Positions 7,281 through 15,656 of a stretch of 64,000 nt of DNA are shown here, piece by piece. This DNA comes from JAJZEO01 sp964350315 (lineage in GTDB: Bacteria > Chlamydiota > Chlamydiia > Chlamydiales > 2-12-FULL-49-11), in the NCBI GenBank assembly GCA_964350315.1, contig CAYGJD010000007.1:26606-90605 (forward strand). Direction: 5' to 3'. The stretch's first letter is position 1, and each line of letters begins with the position of its first letter. The notes under the pieces were generated by a model. That model was not told the DNA's origin, ran no database searches, and was given only the letters and a program-made list of their open reading frames with translations. Position numbers and translations under genes: made by a program.

Positions 7281-8048
7281 TCATTCAATTCCAAAAGATT
7301 TTTTTGCTATCAAATATGTTGTAGCAAATATTGCAGTTCCTAAGCTTTTGGGCTTCCATCCTCGCATCAAAACTTTTCCGCATTCAAAAATGCGATGTGT
7401 GAGTGGATCAGCTCTAGTTGTTGTGATGATCGGGACATCATGTTGTAACATAGTAAATGCTGAATCAGCTGGGTGGACAATAATACTTCCTAATCCACCA
7501 CCGGTAAAGGCAGCGATATATGCATTGAACCAATTTTCACCAAATTTTTGATTCAATTTGGCTTCAAGTGGTGCGCTTCCTCGAATTGAAAATAAAAATC
7601 CTGTTTCACGTACAGAAACAGCCTTTATCTGAAGAGGTTTTAAACGTAGGACAGATTTCCAAAATCCTTTACCAGCGGTCTTTCCATTATATCCAGCAAG
7701 AGCCCATGATGTTGAAGCACCAACAATTAGGGAGCTTGTTACTGTAAATTTTGTTGTGTCTGGCTCCATATAGTGAGCTAAGTACTTTTCTACCTTGTCT
7801 TGCATCAATGTTTGAGAGCCAACAATAATAGCGACAGATGGTGCTCCCTCAATAACACCTCGAGTGAGAGCGCTTTTTAAGGTTTGTTTAGGGATTTCAT
7901 TTCCGAGTTGCAGAGCAGATTTTTGTATCCATGCCCAATAGCAAGGGATGATAGCTGTGCCAGCAGCTATTGGCTTTGCAGCTTTAAACCAGCATTCTTG
8001 TCCGAAGCTTGTAAATGGGCCTCCGGGGCCACAAGGAGATGTTTTCAT
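7281..8048 (-). CDS. Putative mitochondrial-carrier-like membrane protein
   Basis: A 255-residue protein with an AGAGG ribosome site before ATG 8048. It appears to hold three repeats of two helices each. Repeat 3 is clearest: residues about 172-192 (FTGGGLGSIIVHPADSAFTM then LQ) match the odd helix with P-x-D and downstream Q. Residues 214-250 (VLMRGWKPKSLGTAIFATTY) match the even helix pattern R-G-x-x-P-K. Repeat 1 shows P-x-x-x-x-x-x-Q at 35-42 and RGVIEGAPSVAII at 63-75. The usual K/R after P-x-D is missing. The total is shorter than typical carriers (about 300). The assignment is inference from pattern; any multi-pass membrane protein remains possible. Confidence 0.45.
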   Translation of the reverse strand: MKTSPCGPGGPFTSFGQECWFKAAKPIAAGTAIIPCYWAWIQKSALQLGNEIPKQTLKSALTRGVIEGAPSVAIIVGSQTLMQDKVEKYLAHYMEPDTTKFTVTSSLIVGASTSWALAGYNGKTAGKGFWKSVLRLKPLQIKAVSVRETGFLFSIRGSAPLEAKLNQKFGENWFNAYIAAFTGGGLGSIIVHPADSAFTMLQHDVPIITTTRADPLTHRIFECGKVLMRGWKPKSLGTAIFATTYLIAKKSFGIE

Positions 8049-8247
8049 AAGGACCTCTTTTTTTTAGATAAATTCCTCTTTCGACGTAAGATCTTAATCA
8101 AAGCTTTATATTGTACAAAAAATACCTTAACAGTGTCAATTTATTTTCTAAAATAAATTTTCAAAGTCTAACCTGTTTTTGTGAAATCGTTTTTAATTAT
8201 GAAGTTTGATATACTATTACTATGTCTTTACAGAATGAGAGCGTTAC

Positions 8248-8784
8248 GTGGTGGATCTTAATTTAAATGATTTTAGACCAATTTCTTCTTGGAATGATGA
8301 AATAGGTGGTAGACTGTGGCTAAATCCCGAAGTGGGGCCTATGTATACTGAAGTGGGGCCTATGTATACTATTGATGAGTCGACTTCTAGAAAATATTTG
8401 AATCAACGAGCCCAGGTCTTAGTAATAAAAAATTTCCTTTTGGTTTTAGGCTCGCCAATTGCACAAATTTATTTTCTATCAGCAAAATCGCTCTATCTAA
8501 TCAGAGATCTATTTATCAATTTACTCTGCTGCAATGTAGCATCATTAAAGAATAGGATTTGGCAAGTAAGTAGAAATGTTGGAGTACTTGTTTCAATGCC
8601 TCTCATTTACGTTCTTCTAGAGCTTTCTGCGCTATATGGTCTTGTAAGGCCATTTGATGGAAGAAAACTCTATGCATCGTTTGAAAGGTTAGCCGGAGAT
8701 TTCGATTATCTAGCCCCTTGCTTTCAGCCTGAACCTGAGCGCCATTTATTTGGTGGAGCCATTGATGCAAGAGATGCTTTTTAG
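8248..8784 (+). CDS. Hypothetical membrane protein with tandem heptapeptide duplication
   Basis: A 178-residue protein with a likely GTG start at 8248. Two hydrophobic segments are visible, at about residues 60-95 (VIKNFLLVLGSPIAQIYFL) and 108-128 (VGVLVSMPLIYVLLELSALY). The C-terminal stretch FERLAGDFDYLAPCFQPEPE is polar. The layout resembles small membrane proteins that are repeated in chlamydial genomes, but I cannot name a family. Residues 28-41 are an exact duplication of EVGPMYT, encoded by a perfect 21-bp tandem repeat. The gene is divergent from the carrier-like gene. Confidence 0.55.
   Translation: MVDLNLNDFRPISSWNDEIGGRLWLNPEVGPMYTEVGPMYTIDESTSRKYLNQRAQVLVIKNFLLVLGSPIAQIYFLSAKSLYLIRDLFINLLCCNVASLKNRIWQVSRNVGVLVSMPLIYVLLELSALYGLVRPFDGRKLYASFERLAGDFDYLAPCFQPEPERHLFGGAIDARDAF
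8328..8369. repeat. Perfect 21-bp tandem duplication
   Basis: The unit gaagtggggcctatgtatac plus one t occurs twice back to back in frame, encoding EVGPMYT twice. It looks recent because both copies are identical. Confidence 0.9.
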
Positions 8785-8808
8785 GTTTTGAGTTATTCCA
8801 TTAGATAT

Positions 8809-9525
8809 TCATTCAGTCGTTTTGAGTTGTGAATTTTTGCATAGAGTTAGATCTGGCAATTCATTCAAAAAATCTGAGCCGACGAGGGTTGGGGGACCGG
8901 TTAGGCCTGGCCAGGGGCGTTTGGGATGGTAGACTTTGTAGTGTTTGAAGGTGTCTGAAAAATCAAATTGTCCGTCTTTTTGTATGAGGCAATCTGTGTG
9001 GTGGATGATTTTGCCAAAAAGGCCGTTTTCGGGAAAGAAATCGCAGTCGTGCACGATTGTGTATTGGGATTTTTGCTTCATTCGTTTGATTGTTTCAACT
9101 CGTGCAAGCCATGGCCATTGGTCTACAAAGCAAATTGAATATTCTAAGGAGTTTATGTAGTTAGAGTGCTTAGAGTTATCTAGGAAGTTTATCCAATCAG
9201 CGGGGTTGGTGCTTTCTTTATCTCCGGGGACATAAAACATTTTGTGCCAGCCAGAATGGTCTTTTTCATATCCTTTTCCTAGGTACTTGTCCTGGAACTT
9301 TTTAAGCCATTCTTCGTTATTGTCGATGGTGATGAGTGTTCGTTTGGTCTTTTTACACATCTTATGTAGCAAGTCGGTGCTGCAATGACCGCTTCCGAAT
9401 TCAATGATAGGTCCAGAAGTTTTGTTGACTAAAGAGGTTAAGACTTCTTGATGGGTGCCAAAGGGGTTGTCTTGATGATTCTTTCTCATGAATGCAAGGC
9501 TAGTCATGGGGGCAAAACATGTCAA
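8809..9525 (-). CDS. Class I methyltransferase-like protein
   Basis: A 238-residue protein. IIEFGSGHCSTDLLHKM at about residues 40-56 is a methyltransferase motif I (SAM-binding glycine loop), and RTLITIDNNEEWLKKF supplies the acidic residue that normally binds the SAM ribose. YSICFVDQWPWLARVETIKRM and YTIVHDCDFF give motifs IV-VI. The pattern is like uncharacterised SAM-dependent methyltransferases acting on small molecules or sugars. The substrate is unknown. The neighbours give no clue; a small hypothetical gene lies upstream on the same strand. Confidence 0.65.
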   Translation of the reverse strand: MTCFAPMTSLAFMRKNHQDNPFGTHQEVLTSLVNKTSGPIIEFGSGHCSTDLLHKMCKKTKRTLITIDNNEEWLKKFQDKYLGKGYEKDHSGWHKMFYVPGDKESTNPADWINFLDNSKHSNYINSLEYSICFVDQWPWLARVETIKRMKQKSQYTIVHDCDFFPENGLFGKIIHHTDCLIQKDGQFDFSDTFKHYKVYHPKRPWPGLTGPPTLVGSDFLNELPDLTLCKNSQLKTTE

Positions 9526-9546
9526 TTGGTCATTTAAACAATGATT

Positions 9547-9921
9547 TTAGCGGTAGTCATCTTGCCATGGGTAGACTGATTGAAAGACACTCTTTTCCTG
9601 AGGCTTTGTAAAGAGTATTTCTTTAGAGCCATCGATTACAGCTAAATATTGATCTTTACCAATCGGGGTAATGATCATTTGCCCTAGTTTGTCTTTTTCA
9701 ACGGAGAGCTTTTTGTCTTTAAAAACTGATTCGTGGATCAGCCAGTGGGAGCCATCATCAAGAAAAATATGTACAAATTCTAAAAATTTTCCTGTGTATG
9801 GGTCTGATTCCATTTGATAGGAGACGATTTGTCTTGAATAGGGAAGTTCTTTTGCCTCTACAACTTGTTCCATGTGTTGAGGTTTATTTGAAACTGGTGG
9901 CAAATCTACATCAATTGTCAT
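9547..9921 (-). CDS. Hypothetical soluble protein
   Basis: A 124-residue protein preceded by a good ribosome site (AAGGAGAGACATT before the ATG). The sequence is rich in beta-strand patterns and charged residues, for example VHIFLDDGSHWLIHES and DQYLAVIDGSKEILF, with no membrane segment or signal peptide. I do not recognise a family. It is 21 bases upstream of the methyltransferase-like gene on the same strand, so the two probably form one transcript. Confidence 0.6.
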   Translation of the reverse strand: MTIDVDLPPVSNKPQHMEQVVEAKELPYSRQIVSYQMESDPYTGKFLEFVHIFLDDGSHWLIHESVFKDKKLSVEKDKLGQMIITPIGKDQYLAVIDGSKEILFTKPQEKSVFQSVYPWQDDYR

Positions 9922-10085
9922 AATGTCTCTCCTTATTTACATATATAATAAAGGCTAAGTAAATATGGTGTCAACGTGCAAATTTCATAATATTAAAGAT
10001 TAAAGTACCTGTCGTTAAGTGGCAGTTTTTTTTTGAAAACAAGTAGAGTATTGCAACTCAATTTCTATCGTGGTAGTAGGGGAAT

Positions 10086-12425
10086 ATGGATGCTACAAGA
10101 TTAGAAAATATCGATTGTCATTTCCGAGCTGCGAATTATCTTTCTGTTGGGCAGATTTATTTGAAAGAGAATCCTTTTCTTTGCGAGCCGCTTAAAAAAG
10201 AGCATGTTAAGTCGAGATTGCTGGGGCATTGGGGGACTTCTCCTGGGTTGAATTTTATTTATTCGCATATCAATCGTTTGATTCAGGATACAGGCGAGCA
10301 GTTTTTGTATGTGACGGGACCAGGTCATGGTGGTCCTGCGATTCGTGCAAATGTTTATCTTGAAGGAACAATGACTGAGGTTTATCCTGATATTGATTGG
10401 TCGGTCTCTGGTGCGCGTAAGTTGATGCGTGAGTTTTCTTGGCCATGTGGTGTGCCAAGTCATGTCTCTCCTCCAACTCCTGGTTCAATTCATGAGGGGG
10501 GTGAGCTTGGATATTCTTTAGTTCATGCTTTTGGTGCTGTGATGGATCATCCTGAGTTGAATGTTGTTTGTGTTGTGGGTGATGGCGAAAGTGAAACTGG
10601 GCCGCTAGCTGCTAGTTGGCAATCGATTCGATTCATCAATCCTCAAAGGGATGGTTTGGTATTGCCAATCCTTCATTTGAATGGTTTCAAGATTTCTGGT
10701 CCAACGTTATTTGGGCGGATGGATGATGAGCATTTAACGAAATATTTCGAGGGTTTGGGTTATCAGGTTCGTATCGTAGATGGGGATGATCCTGCTCTGA
10801 TGCACAAGGCTTTTTGGGAGTGTTTAGACTGGGCTCATGAAAAACTCAATGAGGTGCGAACTCTTCGAGGTCCTTTGAAGGAGCCTTCTCCTCTTCCATT
10901 AATTATTCTTCGAACACCGAAAGGTTGGACTGGACCGAAGTTCATTGATGGTAAAAAAATAGAGGGGTCGTTTCGATCCCATCAAGTTCCTATGTCTGAT
11001 GTAGTTTCAAATCCAGCTCATTTGGAAATTCTAGATGAGTGGATGAGAAGTTATAAACCAGAGGAATTATTCGATAACTCAGGAAAACCGAATGCTAAGG
11101 TATTGGCAAATATTCCTGAGGCAAATTTGCGAATGGGAGCGAGTAAGTACGCAAATGGCGGTCTTATACTAAAAGAATTAAAGATGCCTGATTATAAGAG
11201 CTATGCAGTTGCGGTCTCGCAGCCTGGAGGGGTTGAAGCAGAAGCGACTCGAGAGTTGGGAAAATTTGTTCGCGATATCATGAAACAGAATATCGATAAC
11301 TTTCGTGTCTTTTGCCCTGATGAAACAAATTCTAATCGATTTAACCACCTGTTTGATATAACAGATCGGATGTATGTCGGAGAAATAGAAGATGGCGATG
11401 AAGCTCTTTCTTCTGATGGGCGTGTGATGGAGGTTTTGAGTGAACACCTTTGTCAGGGATGGCTTGAGGGGTATTTGTTGACAGGACGTCATGGTATTTT
11501 CCCTTGTTATGAGGCGTTTGCTTTGATTGTAGATTCGATGCTGAATCAACATGGTAAGTGGCTAAAAGCTTGTCTTGAGATTCCGTGGAGAAAACCGATT
11601 GCGTCATTGAACTATCTTTTGACTTCTCATGCTTGGAGGCAAGATCACAATGGATATAGTCATCAAGGACCGGGATTTATTGATTCTGTAATGCAGAAAA
11701 AAAGCAATATCGCACGAATTTATCTGCCACCTGATGCAAACTGCTTACTTGCTATTGCAGACCATTGTTTTAGAAGTAAAAACTATATAAATTTGATCAT
11801 TGCGGGTAAGCAATCATCTCCTCAATGGCTTGATATGAAGAGTGCGATTGCTCATTGTCAGCGTGGCATTAGTAATTGGGAGTGGGCAAGTAATGATGGG
11901 GGTTCTCCTGATATTGTTTTTGCATCAGCTGGAGATACGCCCACACTTGAAATGATGGCTGCTGTGCAAATTCTTAAAGAAAGATTGCCAGATTTAAAAA
12001 TTCGTGTGATTAATGTGGTTGATTTGTTCACTCTTTTAAGAACAGAAGATCATCCACATGGTATTGATGAGGAGACTTTTAATGCTTTATTTACAGAAGA
12101 CAAGAATGTGATTTTTGCTTTTCATGGCTATCCAAGAGTGATTCATGAATTAAAATATCGTAGAAAAAATCCAGAGCGCTTCCATGTCCAGGGGTATATT
12201 GAAGAAGGTACAACATCGACACCATTTGACATGGTTGTTTGTAATAAGATTAGTCGGTTCCATCTAGTGATTAAGGCGTTAGAGTTTTTGCCTCAAATTA
12301 AAACGCATGCAGCAGATATTGTCGAAGAGCTTAATCGCAAATTAGTGGAGCATAAAAGCTACATCGCACATCATGGGGAAGATATGCCTGAAATCACCAA
12401 CTGGAAATGGAACAATGGCAGATAA
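10086..12425 (+). CDS. xfp: Xylulose-5-phosphate/fructose-6-phosphate phosphoketolase
   Basis: Thiamine-diphosphate enzyme that splits xylulose 5-phosphate or fructose 6-phosphate with phosphate to give acetyl phosphate plus glyceraldehyde 3-phosphate or erythrose 4-phosphate. The full-length 779-residue protein carries the phosphoketolase signatures: GHWGTSPGLNFIYSHINRLI near residue 50, TGPGHGGPAI at about 78-87, the ThDP site GDGESETGPLAASW at about 164-177, and SHQGPGFIDSV. The acetate kinase gene overlaps its 3' end, so acetyl phosphate can be turned into acetate and ATP. This gives the organism a glycolytic bypass with substrate-level ATP formation. Confidence 0.97.
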   Translation: MDATRLENIDCHFRAANYLSVGQIYLKENPFLCEPLKKEHVKSRLLGHWGTSPGLNFIYSHINRLIQDTGEQFLYVTGPGHGGPAIRANVYLEGTMTEVYPDIDWSVSGARKLMREFSWPCGVPSHVSPPTPGSIHEGGELGYSLVHAFGAVMDHPELNVVCVVGDGESETGPLAASWQSIRFINPQRDGLVLPILHLNGFKISGPTLFGRMDDEHLTKYFEGLGYQVRIVDGDDPALMHKAFWECLDWAHEKLNEVRTLRGPLKEPSPLPLIILRTPKGWTGPKFIDGKKIEGSFRSHQVPMSDVVSNPAHLEILDEWMRSYKPEELFDNSGKPNAKVLANIPEANLRMGASKYANGGLILKELKMPDYKSYAVAVSQPGGVEAEATRELGKFVRDIMKQNIDNFRVFCPDETNSNRFNHLFDITDRMYVGEIEDGDEALSSDGRVMEVLSEHLCQGWLEGYLLTGRHGIFPCYEAFALIVDSMLNQHGKWLKACLEIPWRKPIASLNYLLTSHAWRQDHNGYSHQGPGFIDSVMQKKSNIARIYLPPDANCLLAIADHCFRSKNYINLIIAGKQSSPQWLDMKSAIAHCQRGISNWEWASNDGGSPDIVFASAGDTPTLEMMAAVQILKERLPDLKIRVINVVDLFTLLRTEDHPHGIDEETFNALFTEDKNVIFAFHGYPRVIHELKYRRKNPERFHVQGYIEEGTTSTPFDMVVCNKISRFHLVIKALEFLPQIKTHAADIVEELNRKLVEHKSYIAHHGEDMPEITNWKWNNGR

Positions 12426-13392
12426 TATTTTAGTTCTCAATAGTGGGTCTTCTTCTTTGAAGTATTCCTATGCAGATAAAAGTGGGGCATTTGGTGATCT
12501 TGATTCGTTAGATGACCAAATTGAGGCATCAGACAAAATTCAAAATATTGATCCAGCTGCGATTGGTCATCGAGTCGTCTTTGGCGGAACAGAATTTCTT
12601 CAACCTGTTGTGATTGATGAAAATGTGATGGCTAAGTTACATAAACTATCTTTGTTTGCTCATTTCCATATGTCGATAGAAATTGCTCTAATTAAAAAGA
12701 TGCAAAAACGATTCCCTAATGTGAAACAAGTTGCTTGCTTTGATACAAGCTTTCACCGGTCGATGCCAGAAAAAGCTAAGTTGCTTGGCCTTTCTCAATC
12801 TTTACATCAAGAAGGTGTACAGAAGTATGGATTTCACGGCATTTCGTATGAATCGATTTTAGCACAGATGAAAAATGTCCCTAAAAGATTAGTGATAGCT
12901 CATCTTGGAGGTGGGGCGTCGATTTGTGCATTGAAAGATGGAAAAAGTGTTGATACTTCAATGGGATTAACTCCTCTTGGAGGTTTAATGATGAACACAA
13001 GACCTGGTGATCTCGATCCAGGTGTCATACTCTATTTGCTTAAAGAGAAAAAAATGAGCATTGATGATCTCGAGTATTTTCTCTATCACGATTCAGGGTT
13101 GAAAGGGATTTCTGGAAAACCTGCCGGCATGAAAGCACTTTTTGAAGAAAAACAATCTCCTGCGATTGAACACTATTGTTACCGTGTTGCAAAAACGATT
13201 GGAAGTTATCATGTTGTTCTTGGCGGCATTGATAAGCTTGTTTTCACAGGTGGCGTTGGAGAAAATGAGAAAGAAATTCGGGAGATGATTTGCGATCAAC
13301 TTAAAGTTCTTGGATTATCACAAGATCAAATTGTTGCAATGCCCTCGCAAGAAGAAAAAATGATTAAAGAGCATACGCAACGCCTACTTTAA
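12415..13392 (+). CDS. ackA: Acetate kinase (short form)
   Basis: Converts acetyl phosphate and ADP to acetate and ATP. From ATG 12415 the protein has 325 residues and starts with ILVLNSGSSSLKY, the phosphate-1 motif. Further ASKHA-fold marks are HRVVFGG (substrate Arg), FDTSFH (catalytic Asp), HLGGGASICA (phosphate-2), NTRPGDLDPG (catalytic Arg) and FTGGVGENEKEIRE (adenosine). A Glu pair near the C-terminus (SQEEKMI) matches the metal-binding Glu. It is about 70 residues shorter than E. coli AckA, mainly in surface regions, but no key residue is missing. The start overlaps the phosphoketolase stop by 11 bases, implying coupled translation. Confidence 0.95.
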   Translation: MADNILVLNSGSSSLKYSYADKSGAFGDLDSLDDQIEASDKIQNIDPAAIGHRVVFGGTEFLQPVVIDENVMAKLHKLSLFAHFHMSIEIALIKKMQKRFPNVKQVACFDTSFHRSMPEKAKLLGLSQSLHQEGVQKYGFHGISYESILAQMKNVPKRLVIAHLGGGASICALKDGKSVDTSMGLTPLGGLMMNTRPGDLDPGVILYLLKEKKMSIDDLEYFLYHDSGLKGISGKPAGMKALFEEKQSPAIEHYCYRVAKTIGSYHVVLGGIDKLVFTGGVGENEKEIREMICDQLKVLGLSQDQIVAMPSQEEKMIKEHTQRLL

Positions 13393-14513
13393 GCAAACAC
13401 TTCGCGTCTACGATTGCGGTGTAGTTCTGTTGGATTGAGGTGTGTTTCACCTTCTCGTTTTGTTGCAAGCTGTCCACATCCACCACTGATATCAACCCCT
13501 TTACTATAACGCACGGGAGCGGGAATGGAGTGGTCTGTCAGATAGGTTTGGAATGCATAGATTCGTTTGGCATCAGAGGGGCGCATTTCAACGCCTGGGA
13601 AGTGGTTTATTGGGATAAGATTTACTTTGGCATTAATTCCATCGAGGAAGCGCACTAGATTTTTCGCGTCATCAAGAGTGTCGTTTGATCCTTCAATCAT
13701 GACGTATTCAAATGTCACGCCGTAACGCTCAGGGGCTGGATAATTGATAAGGGCCTTTTTGAGCTCGGTTAATGGATATTGCTTATTGATAGGCATCATT
13801 TCACTTCGTTTTGCATCGTCTGCTTGGTGAAGCGAAATTGCAAGGCGTACGGGAAGGTCTTTGCCTAGTTGCACGATCTTAGGGATAACCCCTGCTGTTG
13901 AAACTGTGACTCGTCTAGCTGATAAGGAAAATGCATTGGGATTAAGCATTGTTGAACAAGCTTTAACAACGGCATCGTAATTGTCAAGCGGCTCTCCCAT
14001 TCCCATGAATACAACGTTTGTGACTTTTAATGGGTTTTCTTTTTCTCTTAGGATCCGGTTAGCAAGCAAAAGCTGTATAAGAATTTCTCCAGAACTTAAA
14101 TTTCTCTTGAATCCCATTTTGCCTGTTTGGCAAAAGGTGCAGCCGCGCTTACATCCGACTTGGCTACTCAAACAAAGAGTTGTCCGATTGTCGTAGGGCA
14201 TGATGACAAATTCAATGAGCAAATTGTCATGTGTTTTCAATAAAAGTTTTTCACTTGTGTCTTTGGAAATCAGGTGTGAATCAATCTCGGGAAGGTCCCA
14301 ATCAAATGAAGAGGTAAGGGTTTCTCTAATTGTTTTTGATAAGTTGGTGAATTCTTCTGGGTTTGATAGATTATGATGGAAAATCCACTGATAGATTTGG
14401 AGTGCCACATAAGAAGGGAAGTTCTTTTTGAGACACCAAGCTTGCCAATCTTTATGATCTAGATCATAGGCATAGGGGATTTGATTTTCCTCTGTCATAC
14501 TCTCTCTTTTCAT
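13389..14513 (-). CDS. rlmN: Dual-specificity RNA methyltransferase RlmN
   Basis: Radical-SAM enzyme that methylates C2 of A2503 in 23S rRNA and A37 in some tRNAs. The 374-residue protein has the 4Fe-4S motif CKRGCTFCQTG (C-x3-C-x2-C), the GEPLDNY and SLHQADD segments, and the resolving cysteine in GVDISGGCGQLA near the C-terminus. An ATG at residue 6 is an alternative start. The gene converges on ackA with a 4-base overlap. Confidence 0.95.
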   Translation of the reverse strand: MKRESMTEENQIPYAYDLDHKDWQAWCLKKNFPSYVALQIYQWIFHHNLSNPEEFTNLSKTIRETLTSSFDWDLPEIDSHLISKDTSEKLLLKTHDNLLIEFVIMPYDNRTTLCLSSQVGCKRGCTFCQTGKMGFKRNLSSGEILIQLLLANRILREKENPLKVTNVVFMGMGEPLDNYDAVVKACSTMLNPNAFSLSARRVTVSTAGVIPKIVQLGKDLPVRLAISLHQADDAKRSEMMPINKQYPLTELKKALINYPAPERYGVTFEYVMIEGSNDTLDDAKNLVRFLDGINAKVNLIPINHFPGVEMRPSDAKRIYAFQTYLTDHSIPAPVRYSKGVDISGGCGQLATKREGETHLNPTELHRNRRREVFA

Positions 14514-14623
14514 TCTTAGGAGAGAGAATAGTTGGTTTACCCTTTTTTCTCAACGTGAAAGGCAACTCAATATTTTCTTGGGGCAGAGAAAGCCTTTGGT
14601 TCTCTTTTAAAGTAAAAATTTAT

Positions 14624-15022
14624 TTAACTTTCTAGATCAGGAAGGTTTTCCCACCATATCTTTTCCGCCTTGATTGTGATTGTAGTAAAATCATTTACAT
14701 TTGGATGTGGAGGATAATTTCCCCACTGGATGCCTAGTGAAACAGTAGAATTGTTATCCATTTCAAAATCTAAAATTTCTGCTGAGTCGTAATCTTTTGT
14801 TAAAATACCAAGAAACAATTTCTCATCGACTTCAATGCCTTTTATGTTAGAAATATGCAATTTCCCCTTAATTCGATCATCTGAGGATAAAACAATATTG
14901 CCTGGCAGTTCCTCAGGATCAACTTCGGAACTTTTCATAGACAAAACAATAGTCTTTCCTTGATGGTTAATGCCAAGTAAAGAGCCATCATGGAAAAAAT
15001 CCTTGTATATAGAAATATTCAT
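14624..15022 (-). CDS. Immunity-like protein for the adjacent orphan toxin module
   Basis: The ATG at 15022 follows AAGGA at proper spacing and gives 132 residues. It is a paralogue of the protein at 16931-17374. Shared features are the N-terminal FHDGSL motif, a central RIKGKL/I segment, NYPP, and an almost identical C-terminus WWENLPDLES. Each copy sits directly downstream of a copy of the same toxin-like C-terminal domain, the arrangement of polymorphic toxin-immunity pairs. No signal peptide is present, which fits a cytoplasmic antidote. Function is inferred from context only. Confidence 0.55.
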   Translation of the reverse strand: MNISIYKDFFHDGSLLGINHQGKTIVLSMKSSEVDPEELPGNIVLSSDDRIKGKLHISNIKGIEVDEKLFLGILTKDYDSAEILDFEMDNNSTVSLGIQWGNYPPHPNVNDFTTITIKAEKIWWENLPDLES

Positions 15023-15043
15023 ATTAATCATCCTTAACCGTTT

Positions 15044-15493
15044 TTACCACCAAACCCAATCTGGAGGATATAGATGAGATGCTTCACTACCCTCTGAGAC
15101 AGATCTTCCTCGTGCATCTAAGTAGGCGTCATGCTCTCCAGTTTTATTTGGATTTGGTCGATGATAATGATCGTGAGATTTGTGACCAAACTTACCGGGT
15201 TTTGCTTCATCTAACCTAATCTCTTCGCCTGTTTCTTTATTTCTGTAATTATGATGTCCATTACTTTTAGCCTTGGGATGGCTAACGTCTTCCCAATTTT
15301 TATCTTTTTTAGGATTTTTTGGAAGAGTGGGATCAACTCCACCTTTCTTACTTCTTTCCATCGTATTGAGGTCAAAAGAAGAATCATCGTGAGTCTCTTT
15401 GTAATGTTTATAGCCTTTGTAGCCCCAATATCCAATGGTAGCACCGGTTTCTGCCGCTAAAGCATAGGGAGCCCAAAACGGAATTTTAACCAC
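15044..15493 (-). CDS. Orphan Rhs-type toxin C-terminal module
   Basis: A 149-residue open frame starting at GTG 15493. From about residue 17 it matches the C-terminal domain of the Rhs protein at 17395-18222, including GYWGYKGYKHYKETHDDSSF, GHHNYRNKETGEEIRLDE and HDHYHRPNPN. It ends SHLYPPDWVWW. The many His and Asp residues suggest a metal-dependent, perhaps nuclease-like, domain, but I cannot assign a named toxin family. There is no Rhs core upstream in frame. Another short frame just upstream (about 15498-15585, minus strand) encodes IWGASLPYYALTKQ, which looks like a leftover of a different Rhs tip. It is probably a silent cassette. Confidence 0.55.
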   Translation of the reverse strand: MVKIPFWAPYALAAETGATIGYWGYKGYKHYKETHDDSSFDLNTMERSKKGGVDPTLPKNPKKDKNWEDVSHPKAKSNGHHNYRNKETGEEIRLDEAKPGKFGHKSHDHYHRPNPNKTGEHDAYLDARGRSVSEGSEASHLYPPDWVWW

Positions 15494-15656
15494 ATCCAGA
15501 GGTCAACCTTTACCTAGTGTTCTCCTCTCACACTCTTTTAACGCTTGTTTAGTTAGAGCGTAGTATGGTAAACTTGCTCCCCAAATTATATTAATTTATT
15601 GCTCAGTGGCTCTTCCATTGGCCCATGGTTCAAAAACGAGACTATTCTAATCACAA

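Noticed and set aside
7217..7294. N-terminal extension of the histidine phosphatase from TTG 7294
   Set aside because: The R-H-G motif normally lies within the first 15 residues, and the ATG at 7216 gives this; the extension has no homologous character.
10101..10488. Two overlapping minus-strand frames opposite the phosphoketolase
   Set aside because: They lie inside a strongly conserved enzyme gene and have low-complexity composition.
12373..12414. Upstream start for acetate kinase at 12373
   Set aside because: The extra 14 residues overlap the phosphoketolase end and precede the normal N-terminus; ATG 12415 starts 4 residues before the first conserved strand.
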